From the NCBI GenBank assembly GCA_964389925.1, contig CAYMGE010000025.1:1-64000 (forward strand): a stretch of DNA of 64,000 bases, given 5' to 3'. Shown in pieces: positions 51,574 to 61,538 of this stretch (position 1 is its first letter; each line of letters begins with the position of its first letter). A program made the position numbers and the translations under genes. The notes beneath the pieces are model-generated. The model was not told the DNA's origin. It ran no database searches and was given only the letters and a program-made list of their open reading frames with translations. Source of the stretch: CALECP01 sp964389925. GTDB taxonomy: Bacteria > Chloroflexota > Anaerolineae > Promineifilales > Promineifilaceae.

Positions 51574-53946
51574 ATGAGTATAAAAAGTATCGCGAGGATC
51601 ACAGTGGATGAAGTTTATCCGAACGTGTTACACGTAAGGGTGAACGATACGGATGAAGAGGGCGTTATTTATCGGCGTGACTGGCGTTGGGAGCAGCGGG
51701 TAACCCAACCACCGTTTGAGCCAAAACAAGGGGATGTCTATCCAGCCGTTTATCTTGGGCGGGTAGATGGGCGCAATCGGCCGATTCTCAGCCTTCGCGC
51801 AGTCACAGACCCATGGCAGGGGCTGGAGTCACGGCTTGAGGTTGGCATGGTGGTCTCGGCCGAGATCGTCAATGTTCGTCACTTCGCCGCTTTTGCCCAA
51901 GTTGAGCCGGGGGTCGATGGCATTATTCGGCCGCGCGATGTTCCTTTTCTACCGCAAGGCAATGTGACCATTGCCAGCGTCCTAGCCATCGGCGACCAAA
52001 TTCAAGGCACAATCACCGTATTTGATCCCCAGAAAAAGCGGCTAGAGATCGACATTCGCAGACGTTTGCAACAGCTATCGCTCCTTGAAGATTTGCGCGG
52101 CATCTATCAGTATGATCTGCTCTCCGCGTCGCTCAACAGCGCGGCTCAGAGTCGCTTGCGGCGACGGGTATCTGCCTTGCCAGAACGCATTGCCGACGAT
52201 CACCATCCAGCAATTCACGCACTACAACGGATTCTTGTTTTGGACGATACACCAGAAGAGCAAGAAGACGTTTACAATCCGTTGGGTAGACAGCTCGGTG
52301 TTGAGATTATGTTTGTCAGCAACGTGGCGCGGGCTTTTCAAGTGTTGCAGACTGAATCGTATGGCCTCATGTTGATCGATTATCATCTCGATTTCAGCGA
52401 GGGGAGTCCAAGACGTGGAACAGATGTCGCCCTTGACGTATTGGCGACGTACCCCGATTTGCCGCTCATCGTCACAACCACCGTGCTTTCTGAAAGTATT
52501 TTAGAGGTTGGGCTGCTCGCTGGCGTGGTCATGGCGCAAAAAGAGACGAAAAAGCTGGCAGCAGCCATTCGACAACTATTGGTTGAGCAAGACGAACTCG
52601 ATCTGACGAAACACGAGCGTGTTCTGCCCCAGTTTGTTTACAGTTTGGGAATGGAGCAGTTTGCCCAATTTTCGTTGATAGACGCTTTGAAGATGGGCAT
52701 GAATGATTTGCAACAGCATGAAAGTGTTGACCGAGTGTTACTGGTCGAATTCGGCCGCAAAACAAGAGAAGGAAAAATTTTGGCGGCCGTTCCGGAACTT
52801 TCTACCGACTTCAAGCGTTACACAGACGGTACACGACTTGATTACAGTCCACTGCGCGATATCGTCGAGGATGGTCAGGTGATCGATGTACCTGATAGTC
52901 GGGTCTCCAAAGTGCCGGGGCTCGACAACCTTTTTCCGACAATTGGCTATGCGCGTCTCTATGGGACACCTATCGACATTGCAGGAATGCCAACGCGCCA
53001 TGCGTTGTTGGTGATGGGCAATCGGGCAGGGGTGTTGTCGGCCGAAACGCTGATCGCCGTTGAGACATGCCGTCAACGTCTCGCCGTTTCGCTTGAGCGC
53101 GAGATGCTAATGACCTACATGCACCGCTATGAGCGACGTTACACGCTAGGCGAGATGCTGTTGAGCCTCGATCACGAGCTTCGCAATCGGTTGGGCGATT
53201 TCAGCAGTGACATGCGACTTTTACAAACTGAAATCAGAAGAATGCGTTATCAGCCGCCACGTACAATCAAGACTGACCAGTTGGAGGTTGTGCATGAGCT
53301 TGTTGAGGAGATTGATGACACGCGCAAGCAGTTCACCACGCTGGTCAACAGCTATGTGCGCGAGGCGAGCGATGTAGCGACTCTCGTTGATCTGAACACA
53401 TTGGTCACAAAAATTGCAGCCCAATTTGAGTATTTTGTTTGGGAATCGGCCAACCTCTCGGAGTTACCGATCCGACGACGGTTAAACAGACCGAATCGGC
53501 CGATGGAGATTCGCCTGACGCTGGCAGACAATCTACCTGAGGCGTTCGCCATCACGTCTCAGCTTGAGCAAGTTTTGACCAACTTAATTTTGAATGCAGG
53601 GCAGCAGATTGAAAAACAGCGCATGGTGATGCGTGAAATTGCCCAAACTCGCGGCGACCACCCCCTGCTACAACAGGGATTGATTATGCTTGAGACACGC
53701 CATGACCCGTCTGATGAGGAATGCCCGCTCAAAATTATCATATCTGACAGCGGACCCGGCATCGCATGGCATCGGCAAGAGTCTATCTTTCAGCTCGACA
53801 TCACAAACCGCTCGAAGGGGTCGGGGATGGGATTGTATATTAGTCGCGGTTTGGTCGAGGCGATGGGCGGGCGGCTGCGGCTCATCAGCAGTATTATGTT
53901 TATTGGGACAGCGTTTGTGATTGAATTACCGAGAAGGAGTGACTAG
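51574..53946 (+). CDS. S1-REC-GAF-histidine kinase hybrid
   Basis: The 790-residue protein has an unusual order. A degenerate S1-like OB fold (about 5-82, LHVRVNDTDEEGVIYRRDW) and a canonical S1 RNA-binding domain (about 85-165, GMVVSAEIVNVRHFAAFAQV) lead into a REC-like domain (about 218-340) with acidic pair in LDDTPEEQ, phosphoacceptor in LMLIDYHL and lysine in MAQKETKK. A GAF-like region (about 350-515) precedes the kinase: the histidine box LDHELRNRLGD near 535, N box LTNLILNAGQQIE, G1 DSGPGIA and G2 GSGMGLYI. There is no membrane span, so it is cytoplasmic. Its stop overlaps the GTG of the next kinase by 1 bp. RNA-binding is predicted from the fold only. Confidence 0.85.
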   Translation: MSIKSIARITVDEVYPNVLHVRVNDTDEEGVIYRRDWRWEQRVTQPPFEPKQGDVYPAVYLGRVDGRNRPILSLRAVTDPWQGLESRLEVGMVVSAEIVNVRHFAAFAQVEPGVDGIIRPRDVPFLPQGNVTIASVLAIGDQIQGTITVFDPQKKRLEIDIRRRLQQLSLLEDLRGIYQYDLLSASLNSAAQSRLRRRVSALPERIADDHHPAIHALQRILVLDDTPEEQEDVYNPLGRQLGVEIMFVSNVARAFQVLQTESYGLMLIDYHLDFSEGSPRRGTDVALDVLATYPDLPLIVTTTVLSESILEVGLLAGVVMAQKETKKLAAAIRQLLVEQDELDLTKHERVLPQFVYSLGMEQFAQFSLIDALKMGMNDLQQHESVDRVLLVEFGRKTREGKILAAVPELSTDFKRYTDGTRLDYSPLRDIVEDGQVIDVPDSRVSKVPGLDNLFPTIGYARLYGTPIDIAGMPTRHALLVMGNRAGVLSAETLIAVETCRQRLAVSLEREMLMTYMHRYERRYTLGEMLLSLDHELRNRLGDFSSDMRLLQTEIRRMRYQPPRTIKTDQLEVVHELVEEIDDTRKQFTTLVNSYVREASDVATLVDLNTLVTKIAAQFEYFVWESANLSELPIRRRLNRPNRPMEIRLTLADNLPEAFAITSQLEQVLTNLILNAGQQIEKQRMVMREIAQTRGDHPLLQQGLIMLETRHDPSDEECPLKIIISDSGPGIAWHRQESIFQLDITNRSKGSGMGLYISRGLVEAMGGRLRLISSIMFIGTAFVIELPRRSD

Positions 53947-56900
53947 TGAGTGAAATCAAAGTAGCCCTGATTGACGACGACCCGCGCACGCGCCGTCGCA
54001 TTACACGTTATCTGCGACGTGCGGCCGGGTTTGAGGTGCGTGCGTTTGGCTCTGGGCAGCGAGCAGTTGATGAACTGAGCCAACATTGGCAAACATATAC
54101 GGTCGCTGTCGTCGATTTGGTTTTGCAAGATATTTCTGGCTTTGCGGTTGTGGAAGCGTTGACAGCGCAATGTCCTGAGCTGCCGATCATCATCATGACA
54201 GGCGTGAGTCAGCAGGACGGCAGCCGGGCAGTGACAGAAGGGGCGTATGCCTATTTTCGCAAGCCGGTTGATCCGATTCAGCTTGTCAACGCCGTGCGCG
54301 ATCTGCACGCCCAAAAGGACATCGTCGGCCGCCTCGTCAAAGACATGCGCGAAATGCTCAAGCCAGACGTTGTGCTGGCGCGTCGGCTGATTCGACCACA
54401 ACAGACCTATGACGTTGTGGCTCTGTCTGGCGATGTTTCGGCCGAATTCCAAGCACAACCGGGCATCGCCGTCGCGTCTCACAGTTGGCTTGATACACTA
54501 ATTGACCGACAGGTGCAGTTTTTACACGCGATTCAAGCTCTGCCAACGGGAACACATCCTCTGCAAACCGCGATCATCGCGGAAGGCTGGCAGCAGGGGT
54601 TGGTCATTGCACTGGTCGAACGCGACATCCTGCTGGGCTTAATCGAGTGCTTCTGGTTCAAGGAAACGCCGCTTTTGGCAGAAGAGACATTGCTCAAACC
54701 TATTTTAGTCTCGTATGCAGCGCGAGCGGCCGAGTCGTTGCGCCAAACGACACTTGCTTTGGGAAACCAAGCATTGCAAGAGGTCAATCAGACGATCAGC
54801 ATTACCCATGATGAAGCGGAAATTTTGCAGCAAATTCTTTCCAAAGCGACCGAAGTGACAGAGGTTGAGAACGGCTGGATTTATCTGCCGGATCGTCTGT
54901 CACAGAAGCTAACGGTCAAATCGACATGGAATGTTGACGCGGATGTTTTGCGGATGATGAATCCAGCGGCCGATGGGGTTGCGCGTAAGGCAGTCAAGCA
55001 AGGGGTCGCCCAGCGCGTCACGATCAAAGGCCACGATGCCCTACATCCAGCGATTCCTATTCGCTCCAAGCTGGCGATTCCGCTGCGGCATAATTGGCAT
55101 ACGTTGGGTGTTCTCGCTGTCGTCAGCCCCCACCCCAACTATTTCACCGATGACGACGTTGATTTGCTGACTTCGCTCGCGTCGATGGCGACTATCACGA
55201 TCAATCGCTCGCGGCTGGCACGCTATCTTAGCCAACTAGGCGATCCTGATCTGCACAAAAACAGCGTTGAGGAGGTGCAAAAGACAATTGTTGAGTTGAC
55301 GGCCGAGTTGCTCGGCGCAGATGTCAGCCTGTGGCGATTTAGCACACACGATGAAGAAGGCGACTCCTTTTTACGCATTGCGGCGAGTAGCCAGGGCGTT
55401 CCGGCCGAGTATGTCAAAAATGCTGTGCTATCAGCAAAGGCAGACGGCTCCCTGTGTGGGATAGTCCTCGCAGAAGGTGAGAAAATCTACAACGATATTT
55501 GGAACAAAAATACAACTCCGCTAATGGTCAAATATCCCGAATATGCACTTGCCGCTGGCTGGAAATCGCTGCTGATGGTTCCACTGGTCGGAGATGATGA
55601 CGAACCGCTGGGTGTTGTCAGCGTCTATGGCACGAATAAAGGGCAGTTCACACAGGCCGATGCAGACTTTTTACGCACATTCACCAATCAGGCAGCCACG
55701 ACACTACAACGCTATCGCTGGTCGAGCATGATTGATCGGCTGGCAGAGGTCAGTCGTCGTTTGACCGATGGGGTTATCTTGAACCCCTACACTATCTTGC
55801 AGGAAGTTGTGGAGGAGGTCTGCAACATTGTCGGAGCAGATTGTGCCGTCCTCTATCCCTATGACCAAGAGCGCGATCATTTTTATGACGTTGACCGCAT
55901 CGCTTCGCATGGCATCAATGAGCAGGGAGGGGGAAAAGCGATTCTTGAAAAGCCACGCACGCAAGGATTGACAGCGGCCGTGCGGCTGCATGGCGTTCTC
56001 GTCGTCAACAATGTGGTGCAGGGGGAGCTTTCGAAGGGGTTCGCCCAAGAATCGCTATCAGAGGATGAAAAACGACGTATTATCGAGCGACTGCGCCATT
56101 CTAACTTTTTGCAACGTGAAAATATCGGCGCATTTATCGGTATTTCGCTACGCAATGACTATAACAAAAAGGTGATCAATCCCGTTTCGCAAGAGGTGGG
56201 GGTGCTATATATCAGTTTCCGTCGGCCGCATCGCTTCTCTGCGGCCGAGTTGCAAATCATTCGCATCTATGCCCAGCAAGTCGCTGGGGTCATCTTTGGC
56301 GCACGTGCCTTTCGACGCACCCAGCGCAGCGAACAGGAGTTAACAGCGGTTCAGGAAATTGCCGTGCGTTTATCGACAACCACCGATTTTCAGCAGTTGT
56401 TCGAGGTGTTGATTCTCAATGCGGCCAAGCTCGTCGGTGGAACGGGTGGTAAAGTCTATCGGGACAATCCTGAAGAAAACAGCTTAAAGCTGTTGGCAAT
56501 CAAGGGGACAAATTTGCCAGTCGCGCATAACAATCTGCATTTGCAATATGGGCAAGGATTAGCGGGACGTGTTTTTCTGACGGGTAAACCGCGCATCATC
56601 AAAGACTATCCAAATTGGCGTGGCAGTGTGGCAGATTTGCGCCCCTTCTTCAAAGAGATCGTCTGCGTCCCGCTTCTGAAAGAGGGAAAGCCAATTGGTG
56701 TGCTATCTATCACAGGCAACAGTCCGTTTCGGGAAGCCCATATCCCAGTCCTTGAGCGGCTGGCACAGCAGGCTGCCTTGATAATTGCAGGAAAACAGCA
56801 AACGGAAGAGCTACATCGTAAGAGCCAGCAGCTTCAAAGCCTGCACCTCTCAACATTGAATGTGTTGGAACAGCGCGACCCCGACAAAATAATCGATCTA

Positions 56901-59162
56901 TTTATACAACAGACGATCAACCTGACACAAGAACGTGCCGATCACAATATCGTGGCGGCTTGGTGGGACATTGATGTCGCTCAGAATCAAGCGCGTTTGC
57001 GAGCGGGATTGGAGGAGGCTTACCGGGGGGAGAGCATTCCACTCGATCAAGGCGTGATAAGTGAAGTGATGCAGTACGGTACAGTACAGTATCGTAATGA
57101 TTATCAAGTGTGGCACAAGCAGTTGGGCAAGGTCGAAAGCTGGGGATATATGATTCAAAATGCGATAGCCGTTCCCGTGCGCGATGTTGAGACAAATATC
57201 GTCAGCATCATCGGAGTGGCTGATCTGGGTGGTAATCGTCGCTTCACAGGGGAGGACAAGCTGTTTTTTGGACGGTTAGGAGATTTGGCATCATTGATTA
57301 CACAATCGGCCGAGATCGCGGCCTCCAACCGCGCCACACGCGATCAGCTTAAGACGGTCAGCCAAATTATGATCGTCATCAGCCGTGATATGAAGTGGGA
57401 GGACATCATGGATCGCGTCAAGGAGGAGTGGCGGCGCGTGATTCCGTTTGATCGCTTGAGCGTACATTTGCTCGATGGCGACAAACCGCGCCAGCTATCT
57501 GCCCGCTTTGGCTATGATGAACATGAGATCGACAAAGAGCTTCTCAATCGACTGATTGATGAGGATAGCTTGATTACATCTATCAAAGAGCAAGAGGACA
57601 ACATCCTCATTTTGCCAACCGCTCAAGCCCATCCAAACTGGGACATCCGCGAGAAAACGCAACGCATTCAGTCGTGGGTAGGCATCTTGCTGCAATATGA
57701 TGACGAGCCACCGTTTGGTCTGATCACGCTTGACAGCTATGCGCCGGCCGCGTTTGACGACTCATATCGCTATGTTCTGGGTATTTTGGCGCGTCAGCTC
57801 ACCATTGCCTACAAAAAATCTCGACTACACGAACAACAGCGGCAACGAATCAACGGCCTTAACATCATTAACGCGCTGGCTGAAAAATTCGGCACGATCT
57901 TAGACCACGATCAGCTTTTCGAGATGGTCGCGCAAGAGTTTCGCAACATATTACTGTGTGACCACTGCACCATCTTCCAGCCTCAAGAGCAAGATGGGCG
58001 ACTTCTGTTCAAGCCAACCCACACATCGGGCAAGCGAGTTATCAATCGCTCGTTTAATCAGGATGAAGGGCTAGTTGGCTATGTCTACCGAACGGGTGAG
58101 GTTCTTTGCTTAGGGGATGCTCGAGATCATCCCAATTTTGCGCCCGCTACCGTGCCGAGCAACTACCGTTCTATGCTGCTCGTCCCCGTGCGTGAGGTCG
58201 AGGCGGCCGAACATCAAGCGGGGCGCATCGTGGCAATTATCTGTCTGGACACCACCGAGTCAGATTTTTTTCATTCAGATGAGGCCAATCTACTGCGCTC
58301 AATCGCCCGTTTTGTCGGGATCGCCTATCGCAATGCCCAGCTACGGTTAGAGCATATCGAGGTTGAGCGGATGCGCCAGTCGATGCGCGAGCGCGAAGAG
58401 GCACTTGAGCTTGAGCAGCTTATCACGATCAAACAGGGGTCGATTGGGATTGCCCACCGCATGAATAATATGGCTGGGGTCATTCCGCCACTGGTCGATC
58501 TGGTCAAAAATCAGCTCTATGAGGAGCCAGAAAAAATCGAAGAAAGCATTGAAATTCTCGATCAGATTACCGCACGTTCCAAAGAGATGATGAGAAAGGC
58601 GGCCGAATTAAAAATTGCCGGGCAGCAGACGGCGATCACAATGGGCAATGAGCTAGACAAAGAGCCGTTGAATCTAAATGAGGCAGTCGAGCAGGCACTT
58701 CAGGAAATTGAGCGCACAATTTATAAAGAGACAAAGCGCACCCTCCGGCACTGGCAGTTCAAACTTGTGCGGGAATTAACGCCCGGATTGGGGTTGGTGT
58801 ATGGGTCATCGGCCGACTTAGCCTTTGTCCTCAGCAACCTCATCCGCAATGCGATTGATGCCGTCGATGCCGTTGGTGGTCATCATGGCGAGGTCGTCAT
58901 TCGCACGCTGAACTGCAAGCTCAACGGCAAGCTGGGTGTTCGCTTCGAGGTCGAGGACAATGGGCGCGGCATTGCCACGCATCATTTGCCACGTCTCTAC
59001 GAACTCGCCTTCACAACAAAAGAAAGCGGGGTCGGCTATGGATTGTGGGCGACAAATATTATCGTCAAAATCATGGGTGGTCGCTTGGATGTGGAAACGG
59101 CCGAAGATGAAGGCACAACATTTACGCTGTGCCTGCCCAGCCTATCACCCGACAAGGAGTAA
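53946..59162 (+). CDS. Giant REC-multiGAF-histidine kinase
   Basis: The GTG at 53946 overlaps the previous stop by 1 bp. The 1738 residues begin with a REC domain (about 1-125; LIDDDP, phosphoacceptor in VVDLVLQDISG). Seven or eight GAF-like domains follow, near 140-275 (degenerate), 280-430, 435-600, 605-800, 805-960, 965-1135, 1140-1295 and 1300-1475; each ends in a strand such as VPLLKEGKPIGVLSITG. The kinase core has IAHRMNNM near 1504, N box VLSNLIRNAIDAV, G1 EDNGRGIA and G2 GVGYGLW. No membrane span is present. It probably integrates many small-molecule or redox signals. The gene is flanked by kinase 1 and the REC protein. Confidence 0.88.
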   Translation: MSEIKVALIDDDPRTRRRITRYLRRAAGFEVRAFGSGQRAVDELSQHWQTYTVAVVDLVLQDISGFAVVEALTAQCPELPIIIMTGVSQQDGSRAVTEGAYAYFRKPVDPIQLVNAVRDLHAQKDIVGRLVKDMREMLKPDVVLARRLIRPQQTYDVVALSGDVSAEFQAQPGIAVASHSWLDTLIDRQVQFLHAIQALPTGTHPLQTAIIAEGWQQGLVIALVERDILLGLIECFWFKETPLLAEETLLKPILVSYAARAAESLRQTTLALGNQALQEVNQTISITHDEAEILQQILSKATEVTEVENGWIYLPDRLSQKLTVKSTWNVDADVLRMMNPAADGVARKAVKQGVAQRVTIKGHDALHPAIPIRSKLAIPLRHNWHTLGVLAVVSPHPNYFTDDDVDLLTSLASMATITINRSRLARYLSQLGDPDLHKNSVEEVQKTIVELTAELLGADVSLWRFSTHDEEGDSFLRIAASSQGVPAEYVKNAVLSAKADGSLCGIVLAEGEKIYNDIWNKNTTPLMVKYPEYALAAGWKSLLMVPLVGDDDEPLGVVSVYGTNKGQFTQADADFLRTFTNQAATTLQRYRWSSMIDRLAEVSRRLTDGVILNPYTILQEVVEEVCNIVGADCAVLYPYDQERDHFYDVDRIASHGINEQGGGKAILEKPRTQGLTAAVRLHGVLVVNNVVQGELSKGFAQESLSEDEKRRIIERLRHSNFLQRENIGAFIGISLRNDYNKKVINPVSQEVGVLYISFRRPHRFSAAELQIIRIYAQQVAGVIFGARAFRRTQRSEQELTAVQEIAVRLSTTTDFQQLFEVLILNAAKLVGGTGGKVYRDNPEENSLKLLAIKGTNLPVAHNNLHLQYGQGLAGRVFLTGKPRIIKDYPNWRGSVADLRPFFKEIVCVPLLKEGKPIGVLSITGNSPFREAHIPVLERLAQQAALIIAGKQQTEELHRKSQQLQSLHLSTLNVLEQRDPDKIIDLFIQQTINLTQERADHNIVAAWWDIDVAQNQARLRAGLEEAYRGESIPLDQGVISEVMQYGTVQYRNDYQVWHKQLGKVESWGYMIQNAIAVPVRDVETNIVSIIGVADLGGNRRFTGEDKLFFGRLGDLASLITQSAEIAASNRATRDQLKTVSQIMIVISRDMKWEDIMDRVKEEWRRVIPFDRLSVHLLDGDKPRQLSARFGYDEHEIDKELLNRLIDEDSLITSIKEQEDNILILPTAQAHPNWDIREKTQRIQSWVGILLQYDDEPPFGLITLDSYAPAAFDDSYRYVLGILARQLTIAYKKSRLHEQQRQRINGLNIINALAEKFGTILDHDQLFEMVAQEFRNILLCDHCTIFQPQEQDGRLLFKPTHTSGKRVINRSFNQDEGLVGYVYRTGEVLCLGDARDHPNFAPATVPSNYRSMLLVPVREVEAAEHQAGRIVAIICLDTTESDFFHSDEANLLRSIARFVGIAYRNAQLRLEHIEVERMRQSMREREEALELEQLITIKQGSIGIAHRMNNMAGVIPPLVDLVKNQLYEEPEKIEESIEILDQITARSKEMMRKAAELKIAGQQTAITMGNELDKEPLNLNEAVEQALQEIERTIYKETKRTLRHWQFKLVRELTPGLGLVYGSSADLAFVLSNLIRNAIDAVDAVGGHHGEVVIRTLNCKLNGKLGVRFEVEDNGRGIATHHLPRLYELAFTTKESGVGYGLWATNIIVKIMGGRLDVETAEDEGTTFTLCLPSLSPDKE

Positions 59163-59165
59163 CGA

Positions 59166-59861
59166 ATGATCACAAACGGCTCGGTTTTGATCGTCGATGA
59201 CGATCCGGCTTGGTGCTTTATGTTACGCAGAGCGGTCAAAGATGTCTGCGAGGTCGCAACCGCGCATAGCTATGCACAGGCAATGAACGCTCTACAGAGG
59301 AAAGATTTCCATGTCATTGTCTCCGACGTGCGGCTGCAAGATGACAATCCGCACAACGAGGATGGGATTCGTCTGTTGGTTGATTTTAACCAATTGCAGA
59401 AGCCACCCACCTTCTGTTTTTTGCTGTCTGGTTATGAAACAGGCAAGTGGCATGTTGATGAGTTACCCCGTATTCAGCGATTTTTTCACAAGGGACTAGT
59501 CGGTTACAACAGCTTTGACACAAAGCTGTTTCGCAAGACCATTATCAAGGCGATTGAGGATGTCAATAAGTTGCGAAGCGATGACGAGACACAGTTGCTG
59601 GAAAAGTTTTTGGATACACGTGGTCAATTGACCGTTGTGTTGGGAAATCAATACAATCAATCAGGTGATTTTCGCGGTGCGATATTGAACATCGAGTCGA
59701 AGCTCGACCATGTGCAGCAGGCAATTCAGCACAATCACAATGAGGCACTGCTTGATAGAGTCGTTCAACTAGAGCGACTAGTCGAACACATAAAACATCT
59801 CAACAAAGTGGATCAAGAGCTTATCGAGAGCGTCATGGGCGACAGCGGGTTTGGTCAATAG
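59166..59861 (+). CDS. Response regulator with REC domain and a helical C-terminal domain
   Basis: The 231 residues begin with a REC domain (about 1-125; VLIVDDDPAW, phosphoacceptor in VIVSDVRLQDDNP, FFHKGLVGYN), with the usual acidic pocket. The C-terminal region lacks a known DNA-binding or output domain. It contains GNQYNQSGDFRGAILNIESK near 160, a segment that recurs near the N-terminus of NACHT and caspase-like proteins, and a coiled helix VVQLERLVEHIKHLNKVDQE at the end. GGAG lies before the ATG, 3 bp after the kinase stop. It is the last gene of the operon. Output is unknown; protein-protein signalling is inferred. Confidence 0.8.
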   Translation: MITNGSVLIVDDDPAWCFMLRRAVKDVCEVATAHSYAQAMNALQRKDFHVIVSDVRLQDDNPHNEDGIRLLVDFNQLQKPPTFCFLLSGYETGKWHVDELPRIQRFFHKGLVGYNSFDTKLFRKTIIKAIEDVNKLRSDDETQLLEKFLDTRGQLTVVLGNQYNQSGDFRGAILNIESKLDHVQQAIQHNHNEALLDRVVQLERLVEHIKHLNKVDQELIESVMGDSGFGQ

Positions 59862-60189
59862 ATAGGTCATACCACAAGCATCCCTGCCTGTGAATGGTCT
59901 GTCTGCCAGAAGAAAAGAGCGACCAATGGTCGCTCTTTCGATTAATTATACTGTTTGAGTACCTATCACGTTGTTTATGCGCTCTCTGAGATACAATTGT
60001 GCGACATCTAACTATAAGAAAATTGTCACCACATTATGACAAACACGAGTTTTGTATAAACATTATGTGAATTTTTCAGGCATTTGCTGGCGGATAGGCA
60101 AATTCGCAAAAAAACGAGCGCGAATTTCATTTGTCAGCTTGCCCTATGGATTTGCTGGCAAGAGCGTAGTAAATCTCTCATGATAAATA
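59862..60189. other. 328-bp gap with terminator and inverted repeats before the M20 peptidase gene
   Basis: After the terminator at 59914-59938 the gap holds an inverted pair AAATTCGC (60100-60107) and GCGAATTT (60120-60127) and two copies of TTTGCTGGC (60083 and 60151). These may be a regulator site for the downstream peptidase gene. No promoter with a full consensus and no small gene was seen. Confidence 0.4.
59914..59938 (+). terminator. Terminator of the kinase operon
   Basis: AAAGAGCGACC (59914-59924) and GGTCGCTCTTT (59928-59938) form a perfect 11-bp stem with loop AAT and a short T run. It follows the REC gene stop by about 50 bp and has no gene between. Confidence 0.8.
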
Positions 60190-61410
60190 ATGCGACATCA
60201 TCAGGAAGTAAAAGAGTATCTTGACAACAACATGCCGAGCTATTTGGAAATGTTGCGTCAGATGGTCGAAATCAACAGCTTTACGGAAAATCCAGACGGC
60301 GTGAACGATCTAGGACAACTGACATCAGGGGTCTTTGCGGGGTTGGGCTTTTCGGCCGAGACCATCCAATCCGCCAACCCCAAATTTGGCAAACATCTCA
60401 TTCTCACGCGCAAAGGCACAGGCAATAAAACAGTCGGCCTTGTGACCCATCTCGACACCGTATTCCCACCAGAAGAAGAGATTGCCAACGACTTTCATTG
60501 GCGCGTTGCAGGCGACCGCATCTACGGCCCCGGCACGGTTGACATCAAAGGCGGAACCGTTCTCATTTACATGCTGCTCGATGCCATGCAGCAATTTGCA
60601 CCCGTGCGCTTTGAGACGATCAACTGGGTGATTTTGGCCGATGCGTCTGAGGAGCAGGATGGAGAAGGTTTTGGCAATCTGTGCAGGTCACGTTTGAGTG
60701 ATGCGCTTGCCTGCCTTGTTTTTGAAGGCGGTTTGGTCGAAGAAAATCGCTTCCGCATTCTCGTCAAGCGCAAGGGTATGGCGACCTATCGCGTGCGCGT
60801 CATGGGCAAAGCGTCCCACGCTGGCACAGCCCACGCCAGCGGTGCAAACGCCATCGTTCAAATGAGCGAGGTCATCCAAAAGATCGCCGCGCTCACGGAC
60901 TACGGGCGAGACCTAACGTTCAACGTTGGAACCGTTCACGGCGGCACGGTGACCAACCGCGTGCCACATGAGTGTGAGGCGTTGGTCGAAATGCGCTGCT
61001 ATGACAAAGAGACGTTTGAATCGGGGGTTGAAAGCATCCTCGCGCTCCATGAATATTCCTCTTTACAGAGCGCGACAGATGGCTATCCCTGCACAACGCA
61101 AGTTGAGATATTGCGTCAGACCTCGCCATGGCCTGAAAATGCGGGATCGGAAAAGCTTTTTTCCTTTTGGGAGAAGGCGGCCGAAGAGCTTGGCTTTGAG
61201 GCAATTCGTGCGTGGCGCGGTGGCTTAAGCGACGGTAACTTTACATGGCACGCCGTCCCTACACTCGATGCGTTGGGGCCGAATGGCGCGTATGCTCACT
61301 GCTCTGAACGTTCTGAGGATGGTAGCAAAGATCAAGAGTACTGCTTGCCGGATAGCTTTGTGCCAAAAACGTTACTAAATGTGAGCGCGGTGCTGAAGCT
61401 GATTGCTTGA
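60190..61410 (+). CDS. M20 carboxypeptidase G2-like metallopeptidase
   Basis: The 406 residues belong to the M20 family near carboxypeptidase G2. THLDTVFPPEEE near 85 supplies a metal histidine and aspartate, GPGTVDIKGGTVLIYML near 113 the bridging Asp, DASEEQDGEGFGNLC near 151 the catalytic Glu and the next ligand, and GKASHAGTAHASGANAIVQM near 205 the dimer-domain His. GGLSDGNFTWHAVPTLDALG near 340 provides the C-terminal region. It is cytoplasmic by lack of a signal and probably removes a C-terminal amino acid or glutamate. It stands alone after the kinase operon. Confidence 0.9.
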   Translation: MRHHQEVKEYLDNNMPSYLEMLRQMVEINSFTENPDGVNDLGQLTSGVFAGLGFSAETIQSANPKFGKHLILTRKGTGNKTVGLVTHLDTVFPPEEEIANDFHWRVAGDRIYGPGTVDIKGGTVLIYMLLDAMQQFAPVRFETINWVILADASEEQDGEGFGNLCRSRLSDALACLVFEGGLVEENRFRILVKRKGMATYRVRVMGKASHAGTAHASGANAIVQMSEVIQKIAALTDYGRDLTFNVGTVHGGTVTNRVPHECEALVEMRCYDKETFESGVESILALHEYSSLQSATDGYPCTTQVEILRQTSPWPENAGSEKLFSFWEKAAEELGFEAIRAWRGGLSDGNFTWHAVPTLDALGPNGAYAHCSERSEDGSKDQEYCLPDSFVPKTLLNVSAVLKLIA

Positions 61411-61426
61411 CGGAATCCTAGGGCTG

Positions 61427-61449
61427 AATCGAAGGCTGGCATGCAAAAC
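61427..61449. repeat. Dispersed 23-bp repeat, copy 2
   Basis: AATCGAAGGCTGGCATGCAA plus AAC matches 43497-43519 with one mismatch. Here it lies just after the M20 peptidase gene stop and before the converging ADP-ribosylglycohydrolase gene. There is no flanking target duplication. The function is unknown. Confidence 0.5.
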
Positions 61450-61538
61450 ACCCTCTTAACATTTTAACTATCCCAGCACTAAGGCTAGCAGATGAAAATG
61501 ACAGGATGCAACTCTTCTTTCATCCTTCATTCTTCTCT

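Noticed and set aside
60190..61410. Possible carboxypeptidase secreted to the cell surface.
   Set aside because: No signal peptide or anchor is present at the chosen start.
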